Part shown: one piece after another, positions 43,910-53,361 of the stretch
Position numbering within the stretch: position 1 is the first letter of the stretch
How the letters are laid out: each line of letters begins with the position of its first letter
NCBI GenBank assembly: GCA_003543245.1
Contig: DPJB01000025.1
Coordinates: forward strand, 198,974-262,973
From: Moraxellaceae bacterium
Lineage (GTDB): Bacteria; Pseudomonadota; Gammaproteobacteria; Pseudomonadales; Moraxellaceae
Direction of reading: 5' to 3'
DNA length: 64,000 nt
Notes under the pieces: model-generated
Databases searched by the model: none
Told to the model about the DNA's origin: nothing
Seen by the model: only the letters and a program-made list of their open reading frames with translations
Position numbers and translations under genes: made by a program

Positions 43910-45100
43910 ATGACTGCTGCCATTTCTTCTACGGATCACGCCGCGCTCACCTATCGCGATCGCAAGCGATACGCCTGGTTGCTGTCCGTGTTTGCCCCGC
44001 TGGGTGGACCATTGGGCCCCATTCTCTACCTGCAAACCGGCAGCGTGGTCTGGCTGTGGGCCTTCCTTGCGCTGTTCTATGTCGGCGTGACCATCCTGGA
44101 CCGCCTGTTTGGCGAGGACCTGAGCAATCCGCCGGAGTCAGCGGTACCGCGTCTGGAGGCCGACAACTACTACCGCTATATCACCTACGCAGTCGTGCCC
44201 ATGCTGTGGTTCGGTTTTTTCTTCAATGTGATCTTTCTCGCCACGCATGAACTGCCCTGGTATCACTGGCTTGCCGTGACGCTGACCACCGGCAGCATGC
44301 TGGGTTTCGGCCTTAACCTTTGTCACGAGATGGGCCACAAGAAGAACCTGCTGGATCGCAAGCTGGCCGTGGCCACGCTGGCGCTGGGTGCGTATGGACA
44401 TTTCAGTGTCGAGCACAATCGCGGTCATCACCGTCATGTGGCAACTCCGGAAGATCCGGCGTCCTCGCGCATGGGTGAAACCATCTACCGCTTTGTCTTC
44501 CGTGAAATGCCGGGTGCCTTTTTCCGTGCATGGGATCTGGAGTGCGAGCGTATGGAGCGCCTCGGCAAGTCCGACTGGAGTCTGGACAATGAATTGGTAC
44601 AGGGCGGTCTCATCACGTTTGTGCTGTATGCAGGCCTGATTGCACTGTATGGCGTTGCCATGGTGCCCATCCTGATGGTGGTGGCATTCTGGGGCGGTTT
44701 CCAGCTCACCTCCGCCAACTATATCGAGCACTACGGACTTATCCGTAAAAAGCTTGCCAATGGCCGTTACGAGCAGTGCCAGCCGCACCACTCATGGAAC
44801 AGTAACCACATTGCATCCAATCTGGTGCTGTTCCATCTGCAGCGTCACTCGGATCATCATGCCCATCCGACACGCAGCTATCAGTCGCTGCGTGACTTCC
44901 CGGATCTGCCACGCTTGCCGGTGGGCTACTTCGGCATGTTCCTGGCGGCATATGTGCCACCGGTATGGTTTCGCATCATGAACCCGCGGTTGATCGAGGC
45001 GGTGAACGGTGATGTTACCCGTATCAATTTCATGCCAGCCAGACGGCAGCGCCTGATCCGTCAGTATGGCTTGACTGAGAAGGCGGTCGAGCAGCTGTAA
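43910..45100 (+). CDS. alkB: Alkane 1-monooxygenase
   Basis: 396 aa with an AAAGGAT site before the ATG. Six membrane helices and all the His boxes of the AlkB family: HEMGHKK (139-145), EHNRGHHRHV (168-177), NYIEHYGL (270-277) and RHSDHHAHPTRSYQSL (312-327). It hydroxylates medium- or long-chain n-alkanes at the terminal carbon using a di-iron centre and rubredoxin electrons. No rubredoxin gene is adjacent; one elsewhere, or the ferredoxin reductase at 60.4-61.5 kb, would have to supply electrons. It is divergent from its likely AraC regulator. Confidence 0.95.
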   Translation: MTAAISSTDHAALTYRDRKRYAWLLSVFAPLGGPLGPILYLQTGSVVWLWAFLALFYVGVTILDRLFGEDLSNPPESAVPRLEADNYYRYITYAVVPMLWFGFFFNVIFLATHELPWYHWLAVTLTTGSMLGFGLNLCHEMGHKKNLLDRKLAVATLALGAYGHFSVEHNRGHHRHVATPEDPASSRMGETIYRFVFREMPGAFFRAWDLECERMERLGKSDWSLDNELVQGGLITFVLYAGLIALYGVAMVPILMVVAFWGGFQLTSANYIEHYGLIRKKLANGRYEQCQPHHSWNSNHIASNLVLFHLQRHSDHHAHPTRSYQSLRDFPDLPRLPVGYFGMFLAAYVPPVWFRIMNPRLIEAVNGDVTRINFMPARRQRLIRQYGLTEKAVEQL

Positions 45101-45211
45101 GCGTAATGGACAAGTACCGTGGCGTCATACATTTGTCTGGTGAACATGGGGGATGATGCCTGAATATATGGATAATCATCCCCACACTCCTGCACGTGAA
45201 GGACAATTGAA

Positions 45212-45793
45212 ATGACTGCCACGCCTGGAAATGCCACACGCCTGGCCCTGCTGTTGCTGACACTGTTGCCCGGAGTGTCATTGACGGCAGAGCCTGTGGT
45301 GGTGACCGAGAAATCCTTCAAGTGTCTGAAAGAGATGACACCTGTGCGCGGTTTCTTTGTAGACAATATTGCCGGCAATCTGGAGGGAACCCTTGCCGTG
45401 GCAAAATCACCGACGGGAGGCGTCTATCCTCCGGGGTCGGTGGTGCAGCTGTTTCCCAATGAAGTCATGATCAAGCGCGAGAATGGCTTCAGTCCTGTCA
45501 CCAAAGACTGGGAGTTCTTCGAGATTGACGTGAGCAAGAACGGTTCCACCATCCGCAAGCGTGGCTTTGCTGATGTGAAAAACCGTTTTGGTGGCAACTG
45601 CTTTGCCTGTCATGTGCAGGCAAAGCCGGAGTGGGACATGATCTGCGAAGAGGGCCATGGCTGTGAAAAGCTGCCTATCGCAGATGGCGCCATAAAGGCC
45701 CTGCAGAATACTGATCCGCGCTGTACGGTGAATGATGCAACGCGCATGCAGAAGTTCAACGCCTGGATGATCAGGGTGTTCACGCCACTGTGA
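45212..45793 (+). CDS. Periplasmic haem protein, cytochrome P460-like
   Basis: 193 aa, AAGGA site before the ATG. Signal peptide (cleavage near LTA-EPV). The middle reads GGVYPPGSVVQLFPNEVMIKRENGFSPVTKDWEFFEIDV...GGNCFACHVQ, where CFACH is a c-type haem motif near residue 130, in the usual P460 context. Such proteins oxidise small nitrogen compounds in nitrifiers or act as c-type cytochromes elsewhere. Three extra Cys follow. Function here is unknown; its place after alkB may be coincidental. A strong terminator follows. Confidence 0.75.
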   Translation: MTATPGNATRLALLLLTLLPGVSLTAEPVVVTEKSFKCLKEMTPVRGFFVDNIAGNLEGTLAVAKSPTGGVYPPGSVVQLFPNEVMIKRENGFSPVTKDWEFFEIDVSKNGSTIRKRGFADVKNRFGGNCFACHVQAKPEWDMICEEGHGCEKLPIADGAIKALQNTDPRCTVNDATRMQKFNAWMIRVFTPL

Positions 45794-45818
45794 TGTATTG
45801 AGTAGTGACGCATGCAAT

Positions 45819-45848
45819 AAAAAATCCCCGCAACGGCGGGGATTTTTT
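45819..45848. terminator. Bidirectional rho-independent terminator
   Basis: AAAAAATCCCCGC (45819-45831) pairs with GCGGGGATTTTTT (45836-45848). It lies between the convergent P460-like gene and the thiolase gene. Confidence 0.93.
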
Positions 45849-45874
45849 ATGAGCGCATGGATGTCAGTACGGCA

Positions 45875-47176
45875 TCAATCCACCTCAAGCACCATGGCCG
45901 CGCCAATTCCGCCGGCGGCGCAGGCGGTGGTCAGTGCGGTCCCGCCGCCACGGCGTTTCAGCTCGTACAGGGCCTGTGCAATCACGCGGGCGCCGGTGGC
46001 ACCAAAGGGATGGCCAAAGGCAATGCTGCCGCCATTCACGTTGAGCTTGCTGTAATCCACTTCACCCACGGCGGCCTTGCGGCCCAGCACGGTACGCGCA
46101 TAGTCCGCGCTGGCCAGTCCCTTGATGTTGCAGGCCACCTGCCCGGCAAACGCTTCATGCATGTCGATCAGGGTCAGGTCGTTCAGGGTAAGGCCGGCGC
46201 GGTCGAGCGCAATCGGAGCCGCCAGCACCGGCCCCATCAGCAGGTCATCTTTCGGTGTTTTTGCGGCAAAGGCATAAGAACGGATATAGCCCAGAATCTC
46301 GCGCCCTTCGGCCTTGGCGCGTGCTTCGCTCATCAGCAGCAGCGCAGAGGCACCATCGGTCAGCGGACTGGCGTTGGCCGCCGTCACCGTGCCGGTGCCA
46401 TGTGTATCGAATACCGGCTTGAGCTTGTCGTAGCTGCTGCGCTCGGACTGCTTGCGCACCAGGTTGTCGTCTTTCAGGACGCGGTTGCCCAGCTGTACGC
46501 CAATCACCTGACGGTCAAGACGACCTTCTTGCCATGCGCGTGCAGCATTGCTGTGTGAGGCATGAGCCAGATCATCCTGCTCGGCGCGCGTCACGCCCCA
46601 TTTTTTCACCATTTTTTCGGTGCTCTGGCCCATTGTTTCGCCCACCGAGAATTCCGTGATGGAAGGCTGCAGCGGCAGGATGTCCTTCGGGCGCAGCGTG
46701 GAGAGCAGCTTGATGCGATCACCCACGGTCTTGGCAAAGTTCACATCGCGCAGGGTCGACGAGAATTTTGGCGACATGGGCAGGCGCACGCTGCTGGTGG
46801 AGTCGGTGCCGCCGGCAATCACTACATCGGCGTTACCGGCCAGAATGCTTTCGGCTGCACTGGCGGCAGTCTGGAAACTGGTCGCACAGGCGCGCGTAAT
46901 GGAATATGCATCCAGATTGTCCAGGCCCAGCTGCAGGGCAACTTCGCGTGCAATGAAAGGCGCTTCCGGGATCATCACGGTCATGCCAAAGATCAGCTGA
47001 TCAATCTCTGCCGGCTTCAGGCTGTTGCGGGCAATCAGTTCCTTCACGGCAAGTGCCCCCAGATCAATGGCGCTCATGTCGCGGAAGTTGGTCGCGATGC
47101 GAGCAAAGGGAGTACGCAGGCCATCAACAATGGCAATGCGGCCGTTCTGGTTGGACAGGGGCAGGCGTGTGGTCAT
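45875..47176 (-). CDS. Acetyl-CoA acyltransferase (thiolase, FadI-like)
   Basis: 433 aa. Catalytic nucleophile Cys97 (SITRACATSFQ), HEAF motif (DMHEAFAGQV) in place of the more common NEAF, GHPFGATG with His389, and the second catalytic Cys419 (ACAAGGIGAA). The HEAF form and ACATSFQ fit the FadI/mitochondrial trifunctional-like subgroup, which releases acetyl-CoA in beta-oxidation. No fadJ-like partner is adjacent. It works with the crotonase and acyl-modifying enzymes coded nearby. Confidence 0.93.
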   Translation of the reverse strand: MTTRLPLSNQNGRIAIVDGLRTPFARIATNFRDMSAIDLGALAVKELIARNSLKPAEIDQLIFGMTVMIPEAPFIAREVALQLGLDNLDAYSITRACATSFQTAASAAESILAGNADVVIAGGTDSTSSVRLPMSPKFSSTLRDVNFAKTVGDRIKLLSTLRPKDILPLQPSITEFSVGETMGQSTEKMVKKWGVTRAEQDDLAHASHSNAARAWQEGRLDRQVIGVQLGNRVLKDDNLVRKQSERSSYDKLKPVFDTHGTGTVTAANASPLTDGASALLLMSEARAKAEGREILGYIRSYAFAAKTPKDDLLMGPVLAAPIALDRAGLTLNDLTLIDMHEAFAGQVACNIKGLASADYARTVLGRKAAVGEVDYSKLNVNGGSIAFGHPFGATGARVIAQALYELKRRGGGTALTTACAAGGIGAAMVLEVD

Positions 47177-47350
47177 GGCGTATCCTCGGGCTGGCGGTTG
47201 CCGTATCAGGCATGACGCGATTCTGGCAGCCGGCAGTCCACCGTCAATGACCGTAAAGGGTGACGGTAACGCTCAAAACGCAAGAAGAGGGGTTGGCCTT
47301 GGCGCTTCAGCAGCCGCGCAGGTATGCTGCAGGCCGCAAGGAGACCTGTC

Positions 47351-47593
47351 GTGATAATTCCACCGAACATGCTGGACCCGGATACGCTCGTGCGCCTGAT
47401 CGAGGACTTTGTCACGCGCGAAGGCACCGATAATGGTGACGACACACCGCTTGAGACTCGCGTGCAACGCGTGCGTCATGCCCTCGACAAGGGCGTTGCG
47501 GTGATCGTGTTTGATCCGCTGAGTGAACAATGCCAGCTCATGCTCAAGCATGATGTGCCGCGCGAGCTGCTGGAGGAGGCCGGGGACAAGTAG
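47351..47593 (+). CDS. yheU: YheU family protein
   Basis: 80 aa from a GTG start preceded by AAGGAG with 7-base spacing, which places the N-terminus at (M)IIPPNMLDPDTLVRLIEDFVTREGT. This matches the conserved YheU family of gammaproteobacteria (UPF0270) along its length. Function unknown. It is divergent from the thiolase gene. Confidence 0.9.
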   Translation: MIIPPNMLDPDTLVRLIEDFVTREGTDNGDDTPLETRVQRVRHALDKGVAVIVFDPLSEQCQLMLKHDVPRELLEEAGDK

Positions 47594-47626
47594 CACCTCT
47601 GCTGCCTTGTCCCGGTTGCCGTCATT

Positions 47627-48571
47627 CTACTGTTTGCTTTTTTTGCGGGAAGCGGCCAGTGCCACGCCGGCCGCCAGTTCCTGTTGGTCAGGCATTATCT
47701 GGAAAGCGCTTACCCGGGCCGGAATATGTGACTCATGGAATTCACGCCGTGCATTCCACAGTTTCTTGTAGCGATAGAACGGCGCACTCGGATACAGGTG
47801 ATGCACCAGATGCCAGTTCTGGTAAGCCATGAGAGGCGTCAGTAGCCAGTCCCAGCCTTCACGAATCAGCGTTGCCTGATAGGGTGCATCTTTCTGCGCA
47901 ATCGTGTGCGGCACGTGCGGCAGGTACATGAATACCAGCGCAATCACCCACAGCGTGAGGCGCGATGCAATCAGCCAGAAAATCAGTCCCTCCAGCGGCA
48001 GCAGTGAGGCAATGCCCACAAACAGCGAGCCGCCAATCAACAGATGAATTTTTACAGTACGCAATTCGTGCGCGGGGCGTTCATGCCGGTGCTGGAAATA
48101 TTTGCGCAGGTAATACACGTCGGCCCACCACAGTCCGTACCACATCATGCCCCAGAAACTGTGCGAGGTGGCGTAATCCGGGTCTTTGACCGGATCACCC
48201 GTGTGTACGTGGTGCTGCATGTGGCCCCAGCGCAATACGGCAATCGGCATGTAGGGAAACAGCAGGTTGACCGTGCCCATGCTTACCAGTTCGTTAACCC
48301 ATGACTTGCTGGAAACCGCACGGTGAATGCCATCGTGAATGGAGCTGAAGCTCAGGTAGCCGCAGAGCGCCGCCAGCACGGCGGCCAGTACCACATTCAT
48401 CTGCTGTGTGATCGCCAGATAATCCAGCACCAGAATGGGCGGGACAAAAAACAGCAGGATGAGCATGGTGGGCCAGGCAATCACAGGCTTGGCTTGCAGC
48501 GCACGAATGGCCGCCTGTTCTTCTGGCGTGGCGCTGGCACGGCCCGCCGACAGTGATGGTGGTGTCGACAT
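47627..48571 (-). CDS. Membrane fatty-acid desaturase/hydroxylase-type protein
   Basis: 314 aa from the ATG at 48571 (GAGGGA upstream). Hydrophobic, with about four to six helices and three His boxes: HDGIHRA, HMQHHVHTGDP and HLVHHLYPSAP. This is the di-iron layout of the fatty-acid desaturase/carotene hydroxylase superfamily. The second box HxxHH and third HxxHHLYP suit a beta-carotene hydroxylase- or desaturase-like oxygenase; the substrate is not clear. It runs with a downstream-oriented AraC regulator whose gene lies 105 bp upstream. Confidence 0.85.
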   Translation of the reverse strand: MSTPPSLSAGRASATPEEQAAIRALQAKPVIAWPTMLILLFFVPPILVLDYLAITQQMNVVLAAVLAALCGYLSFSSIHDGIHRAVSSKSWVNELVSMGTVNLLFPYMPIAVLRWGHMQHHVHTGDPVKDPDYATSHSFWGMMWYGLWWADVYYLRKYFQHRHERPAHELRTVKIHLLIGGSLFVGIASLLPLEGLIFWLIASRLTLWVIALVFMYLPHVPHTIAQKDAPYQATLIREGWDWLLTPLMAYQNWHLVHHLYPSAPFYRYKKLWNARREFHESHIPARVSAFQIMPDQQELAAGVALAASRKKSKQ

Positions 48572-48676
48572 GGGGATTATCCCTCTTGGTATGAGCCTGA
48601 AGCGTCCCATGCCATTGCCGTGGCGGGGAGGTCGGAATATGCCGTTATGGGTGCAGATTACGCCAATTTGGCAGAA

Positions 48677-49687
48677 TCAGCCCTTTCGTGAGGCCAGATG
48701 GGCTTGGGGGGTATGCCCTGTCCAGCGTTTGAAGGCGCGCCGGAACGCCGATACATCCTGATAGCCCAGTGCAGCCGCCACCGAGGCCACCGTATGCCGG
48801 GGCGACTCCAGATGCAGCAGGGCTTGCCGGTACAGCTCCTCGTCCAGGATGGCCTGATAGCAGGTGCCCTCGGCCTGCAGGTGCCGCAACAGGGTACGGG
48901 GTGAGACATTCAGTGTGGCGGCCACCTCCGGCAGTGTCCACAGCTGTCCCGGATGTTGCTGCAGCAGGCTGCTGATGCGTGCCTGCCAGCGTTCCCGCGG
49001 GCGCATGGCTGCCTCCAGCCGTTCGCACTGCTGCCATGCCTGCTGGCAGGCCTCGGGGTCGCTGAAGGGATTGTTGACGCTCAACAGGCTCGATGGAATG
49101 ACCAGTGCTGTCGTGTCATGCCCGAACGAGCAGCGACCATGCAGATACTCGCCATAGCGCTCCGCATGGGCCGGGGCCGGGTAGCCCAGCCGGTATTCGG
49201 TCTCTGGCACAGGACGGCCCAGCACAAACTCGATCGCCCACTGGGTGGAGGCGACCATGGCCTCGATCAGGAACAGGCCCACTTCATCCAGCGGCACCTG
49301 CAACTGCATTGCAATACGAAAGTGCTCGCCCTCATCGAGGTAAGACACCCGCACAAACTGTGCCCGCAGCAACTGGAACCGTGCAATGGCCTTGAAGCAC
49401 TCCCGCAGGTTGGCCCCGGTCGACATGGCCACGCCCAGCGTGCCGTGCGAGGTGACCGGCAGACGGCTGCCAAATTGCAGGCCAAACGCCGGATTACCCG
49501 AGAGGCGCAAACCGTTGTGGATGATCAGGTATTGGTCTGCTGCTGAAATCTGCTGGTCCAGCTGGAACAGGTGTTGCGGGGTGAGTGATGTACCCGCCAG
49601 CAATGCCGTCAGCCCCGCATCATCCAAACCCAGCTCGCGCGCCACCATGCGCGAATAGGTTGCCTGGAATTGCAGGATGCTGCTCAT
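48677..49687 (-). CDS. AraC-family transcriptional regulator
   Basis: 336 aa. The N-terminal ligand-binding-like domain (LPVTSHGTLGVAMSTGANLRECFKAIARFQLLR) and a C-terminal double HTH (LPEVAATLNVSPRTLLRHLQAEGTCYQ; VAAALGYQDVSAFRRAFKRWTGHTPQAH) are both intact. Same architecture as the other three AraC proteins in this window. It lies upstream of the desaturase gene in the same direction and downstream of an epimerase gene, so either may be its target. Confidence 0.9.
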   Translation of the reverse strand: MSSILQFQATYSRMVARELGLDDAGLTALLAGTSLTPQHLFQLDQQISAADQYLIIHNGLRLSGNPAFGLQFGSRLPVTSHGTLGVAMSTGANLRECFKAIARFQLLRAQFVRVSYLDEGEHFRIAMQLQVPLDEVGLFLIEAMVASTQWAIEFVLGRPVPETEYRLGYPAPAHAERYGEYLHGRCSFGHDTTALVIPSSLLSVNNPFSDPEACQQAWQQCERLEAAMRPRERWQARISSLLQQHPGQLWTLPEVAATLNVSPRTLLRHLQAEGTCYQAILDEELYRQALLHLESPRHTVASVAAALGYQDVSAFRRAFKRWTGHTPQAHLASRKG

Positions 49688-49747
49688 GGGTGTCTGGGTG
49701 TCCCGTGAGAGAAGTGGTGGTATTCAGATCTCTGCAAGTCCCTCACT

Positions 49748-50659
49748 TCAGCGGGCACTGCGTGGCGGATCTTCTGCAATGATTTCTGCCAATGCTTCTT
49801 CCGGCGAGCGATTGCGAAAGCCGATGTCGCGTTCGGCCTTGCTGTTGTCTATACGGATGCGCACCGGCATCGGCAGGCCAAGTACTTTCGGCCCATGTCC
49901 TGCTGCGTTCACGACCGCCTTGAGGAAGTCTGCCACCTGATGACCCGCGCCACCTACGTTGTAGGCCTGTCCGATGCTGGCGTCATTGCGCAGTGCGCCC
50001 ACGACGGCATCTGCCACGTCACCGGCATAGACAAAAGGAAATGAAATGCTGGGCAGTGGCAGCACCGGCAGGCGTAGCAGCTTGTAGATTGGTCGCATCG
50101 TGTTGTCGTCACGTGCGCCGTATACCGCTGTCGGGCGCAGCGTGGTCAGGTCCAGTCCAAGAGACGCGGACATGTCCCACGCCATGTGCTCGCTGGCCTG
50201 CTTGCTGGCGCGGTAAGGTCCGCCCTGACGACGCTTGCCGTCCAGTTGGGGCGACTCTTCATTGAGTGTGCGCAGGATGGACCATTTATAAATGCCAAAT
50301 GTGCTGATCTGCACCACACGTTTCACGCCCGCCTTGTGTGCCGCATCAAACACATTGCGGGTACCATCCAGATTTGCTTTCTCGTGCTCGGCCCAGGCAC
50401 TCATGCTTTTCATGGCAACATACATGGCGGCATTGGCAATAACCGCATCGCATCCGTCGAATGCGCGTGTCAGTGCCGCCGTGTCTGCCAGATCCGCCTT
50501 GCGGAACGTCACGCCCTCGGCAGCAAGAAATGCCGCCTTTTCCGGGTTGCGCACAACGCCAACCACCGTCGCCCCGGCGCGAAGCAGGCTGCGGCAAATG
50601 TAGACGCCGATCATGCCGCTGGCACCGGTCACGGCAATCGTTTTTCCTTTCAGGTCCAT
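49748..50659 (-). CDS. NAD-dependent epimerase/dehydratase (extended SDR)
   Basis: 303 aa. Rossmann motif GASGMIG (13-19), NAA motif (IANAAMYVA), and active-site YRASK (Tyr-x-x-x-Lys). ADLAD and TAVYGARDD fit the extended SDR group. It could act on a nucleotide sugar, a steroid-like or a hydroxy-acyl compound; the substrate is not evident. The neighbours include regulators and lipases. Confidence 0.88.
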   Translation of the reverse strand: MDLKGKTIAVTGASGMIGVYICRSLLRAGATVVGVVRNPEKAAFLAAEGVTFRKADLADTAALTRAFDGCDAVIANAAMYVAMKSMSAWAEHEKANLDGTRNVFDAAHKAGVKRVVQISTFGIYKWSILRTLNEESPQLDGKRRQGGPYRASKQASEHMAWDMSASLGLDLTTLRPTAVYGARDDNTMRPIYKLLRLPVLPLPSISFPFVYAGDVADAVVGALRNDASIGQAYNVGGAGHQVADFLKAVVNAAGHGPKVLGLPMPVRIRIDNSKAERDIGFRNRSPEEALAEIIAEDPPRSAR

Positions 50660-50889
50660 GTTACGTTCCTTGCGCGGTTAAGCCTGTCAGGCAGGCAGTA
50701 TGGCTTGGCCAGGGCGGCGGGGCAGTGAAGGGCAAAATACGGCGTGGCAACGTATGCGTCAAATAATGCAGGAAGTTGCCGGATTGGCCGGTGGTGCGCA
50801 AGGTATGACGACAGACAGTGGTGACTTTGCCGGGCATGGCCACATAAACTCACCTGTCATGACGTTATTCGATCTTGTAGGCACCTGAA

Positions 50890-51828
50890 ATGCTTAAGCT
50901 TGTTACCGCTCTACTTCTCTCTCTGGTTTCGCTGGCCGCCCAGGCCTCGCTGGGAGAGTTCCTCTATAACGGCAATCGCAGTGCCGAGGCCTGGCTGGCA
51001 GGTCTGGAAGAAAAAACACGCCAGGTTGATGGCGTCACCTGGCATTATTACGTGCGTGATGCCGGCAAGGGCGATTGCATTGTGCTTGTTCACGGCTTTA
51101 CCGCCGAGGCGGGCAACTGGTTCCGCTTCGCCCGGCACATGCCTAAAGACCGCTGCCTTATCGTGCCCGATCTGCCCGGCTTTGGTCAGTCACCCTACCG
51201 CGCCGATATCAGTTACCTGATCCCGCAGCAGGCATCGCGCCTTCAGGCTTTCGTCAATGCCGTGTCGCCCTCCGGCAAGCTGCATCTGGCCGGGTCATCC
51301 ATGGGTGGGCATATCGTGCTGACCTACGCCCTGCAGGACCAGAAGCGGGTGGCATCCCTTGCCCTGTTCGATGCCGCCGGTGTGGTTTCGCCCATGAAGA
51401 GTGACCTTACCCTGCAGATCGAGAAGACAGGTCGTAATCCGTTTGATGTGCGTCGCCGCGAGGATTTTACGGCCTTCCTGCCCATGACCATGCATGACAT
51501 TCCGTGGATGCCGGGGCTGGTGAAGGATCATCTTGCCGATGAGTTTGTTGAACGCAATGCGCGTTACCAGTCAATTTTCAAAACCATTTTCGGCAAGGAC
51601 ATGTCAAATGAGCGCCTGCACGAAATCAAGGTGCCGACGCTGATCATATGGGGTGCCAAAGACCGTCTTCTGCATGTCGCCATGGCGGATGTTTTTCAGA
51701 AGGGCATTGCCGGGTCAAAGAAAGTGATTTACCCGGATCTGGGCCACTTGCCGTTTCTGGAGGCACCATCCCGGTCAGCAGATGATTACCTGACGTTTCT
51801 CGACGGGATTCTGACGCAGGCAAAGTAA
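50890..51828 (+). CDS. Secreted/periplasmic alpha/beta hydrolase (lipase-like)
   Basis: 312 aa with an N-terminal signal peptide (MLKLVTALLLSLVSLAAQA, cleavage before SLGEF). Oxyanion HGF (68-70), nucleophile GSSMGG with Ser137, acid in WGAKDR (about 258) and His286 (DLGHLPFLE). The layout is that of the lipase family close to the Moraxella lipase 3-like enzymes. It should hydrolyse esters or lipids outside the cytoplasm. No ribosome site is obvious before the ATG. Confidence 0.87.
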   Translation: MLKLVTALLLSLVSLAAQASLGEFLYNGNRSAEAWLAGLEEKTRQVDGVTWHYYVRDAGKGDCIVLVHGFTAEAGNWFRFARHMPKDRCLIVPDLPGFGQSPYRADISYLIPQQASRLQAFVNAVSPSGKLHLAGSSMGGHIVLTYALQDQKRVASLALFDAAGVVSPMKSDLTLQIEKTGRNPFDVRRREDFTAFLPMTMHDIPWMPGLVKDHLADEFVERNARYQSIFKTIFGKDMSNERLHEIKVPTLIIWGAKDRLLHVAMADVFQKGIAGSKKVIYPDLGHLPFLEAPSRSADDYLTFLDGILTQAK

Positions 51829-52201
51829 GCCTTTTTTGCAAAGGGGGCGGTTTTTATGCCCCCGGCCTCTCCCCGGTCGGGCTTGCCCCGGGCCGACACC
51901 AGATGGCTCCCGTGCCCTTGTGGCATCAATGGCGGCAGGCTTTTGCCTGGCGACCGGCAGCATAGCCACAGACGGGCCTAGTGCGGTAAAACAGGGTGTG
52001 GCCGGATTTAACCGGTGAATGGCCGCTCTGATCCTGCATCCGGCAGGGTTACGCGACTAGATTCCTGCCCATGCGGATTACCTGTGCTGTATCAGTAAAG
52101 CAAAGATCAACAGATCGGCTGTTACCCGGCGAACGACTGCCGACAGGTAAGCCCGCGGATCAAGAACAAGAAAACAGGGACCACCCTGATCGAGGTGTAC
52201 G
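51829..52201. other. Non-coding stretch between lipase and AraC gene
   Basis: 373 bp without a supportable gene. It starts with a short GGGGGC/GCCCCC hairpin (51843-51863) that lacks a T-tail, so its terminator role is doubtful. The remainder is ordinary GC-rich intergenic sequence and should hold the promoter of the AraC gene; no clear -35/-10 pair is seen. Confidence 0.5.
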
Positions 52202-53314
52202 ATGGATGTCGATACACAATGCATTCCGCTTGGACATATCCAGACCTATTTTGATTTGCGCAAGAGCCTGAATCCCGAGGTGGACTGGTTGTTGCGCAAA
52301 AGCAAGATCCAGGTTCGTAATCCGCACGAACTGCTGGAGGTCATTGTCGGGATCAATCCCGAAGAATTCTATCGCAAGGCCGGTATTGATTATTGCCCGG
52401 GCGATACAAGTCGCTATATCAGTACGCGCCAGTGTATTTCCCTCGTCCAGCAGGCTATTGATGCCCTGGAGATGCCGTATCTCGGGCTTGCCATGGGTAA
52501 CCTGATGACCATCTCCCATCATGGCATGGCCGGTGTTGCGGCAGTCACCCAGCCAACCCTGCGCGGGTGCATAGAAACCGTCTGCCGGTTTTGCGCAGAG
52601 CTTTTTCCTCCGCTGGAAATGAATGGTGTTATCGAGGGTGAGAAGGCCATGCTAGTCATCAGCGAAAACATCACGCTGGATCCATACAAACACTTTTTTC
52701 ATGAAGTGAATATGGTCAGCTTCTATAATATCTTTCTGCAGCTGATCGGGGACGACTATCAGCCGCACAGTGTCGACTTCAGCTACCCGGAGCCACCATG
52801 GGGAAATATCTACCGACGCTATTTCCGCTGCCCGGTGCGTTTTGACCAGCCGCGTACCGCCATTGTAGGGGATGCCTTTCTTGCCGAGCGGGAGCTGCCG
52901 CTTGCCAACCGGTTGATGGCCATTTCGGCAGAGAAAACCCTGTTCGAGAATATTCCCACCCGGGCCATGCGCCTGCTGCCTTTGCGTCTGCGTCGCTTGC
53001 TCATGCGATATTACGGGGCGTTTCCCTCGCTGGAGCGTGCTGCCGGCGATCTTGGCATGAGCGGTCGTACCCTGCGGCGCAAGCTGGCAGAGGAAGGTAC
53101 ATCCTACCAGCGCGAGCTGGATATGGTCAGGCAGAAGCTGGCCGAGGAGTATTTTGCGCGGGGCGGTGAGTCGGTGACCGAGTTGTCGCTCATGCTGGGG
53201 TTTGCCGACTCATCAGCGTTTGCCAAGGCGTTTCGCAAATGGACCGGACTTTCGCCCAGCGAATATCAGCTGCAGCGTGAAGGCGGTCCGGATAGCAATC
53301 GGGTCAGCGTTTGA
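52202..53314 (+). CDS. AraC-family transcriptional regulator (long type)
   Basis: 370 aa with GAGG-GTACG before the ATG. The N-terminal about 260 residues form the ligand-binding-like domain (MTISHHGMAGVAAVTQPTLRGCIETVCRFCAELFP). The C-terminal HTH pair (LERAAGDLGMSGRTLRRKLAEEGTSYQ; LSLMLGFADSSAFAKAFRKWTGLSPSEYQ) is intact. Its N-terminus is about 30 residues longer than in the other AraC proteins here. It lies upstream of the lipase region but reads toward a convergent hypothetical gene, so its target is unclear. Confidence 0.9.
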   Translation: MDVDTQCIPLGHIQTYFDLRKSLNPEVDWLLRKSKIQVRNPHELLEVIVGINPEEFYRKAGIDYCPGDTSRYISTRQCISLVQQAIDALEMPYLGLAMGNLMTISHHGMAGVAAVTQPTLRGCIETVCRFCAELFPPLEMNGVIEGEKAMLVISENITLDPYKHFFHEVNMVSFYNIFLQLIGDDYQPHSVDFSYPEPPWGNIYRRYFRCPVRFDQPRTAIVGDAFLAERELPLANRLMAISAEKTLFENIPTRAMRLLPLRLRRLLMRYYGAFPSLERAAGDLGMSGRTLRRKLAEEGTSYQRELDMVRQKLAEEYFARGGESVTELSLMLGFADSSAFAKAFRKWTGLSPSEYQLQREGGPDSNRVSV

Positions 53315-53361
53315 CGTGAATGCTTGTGCTACTGCGGCATGATTGGAAATGACGAAGTCAT

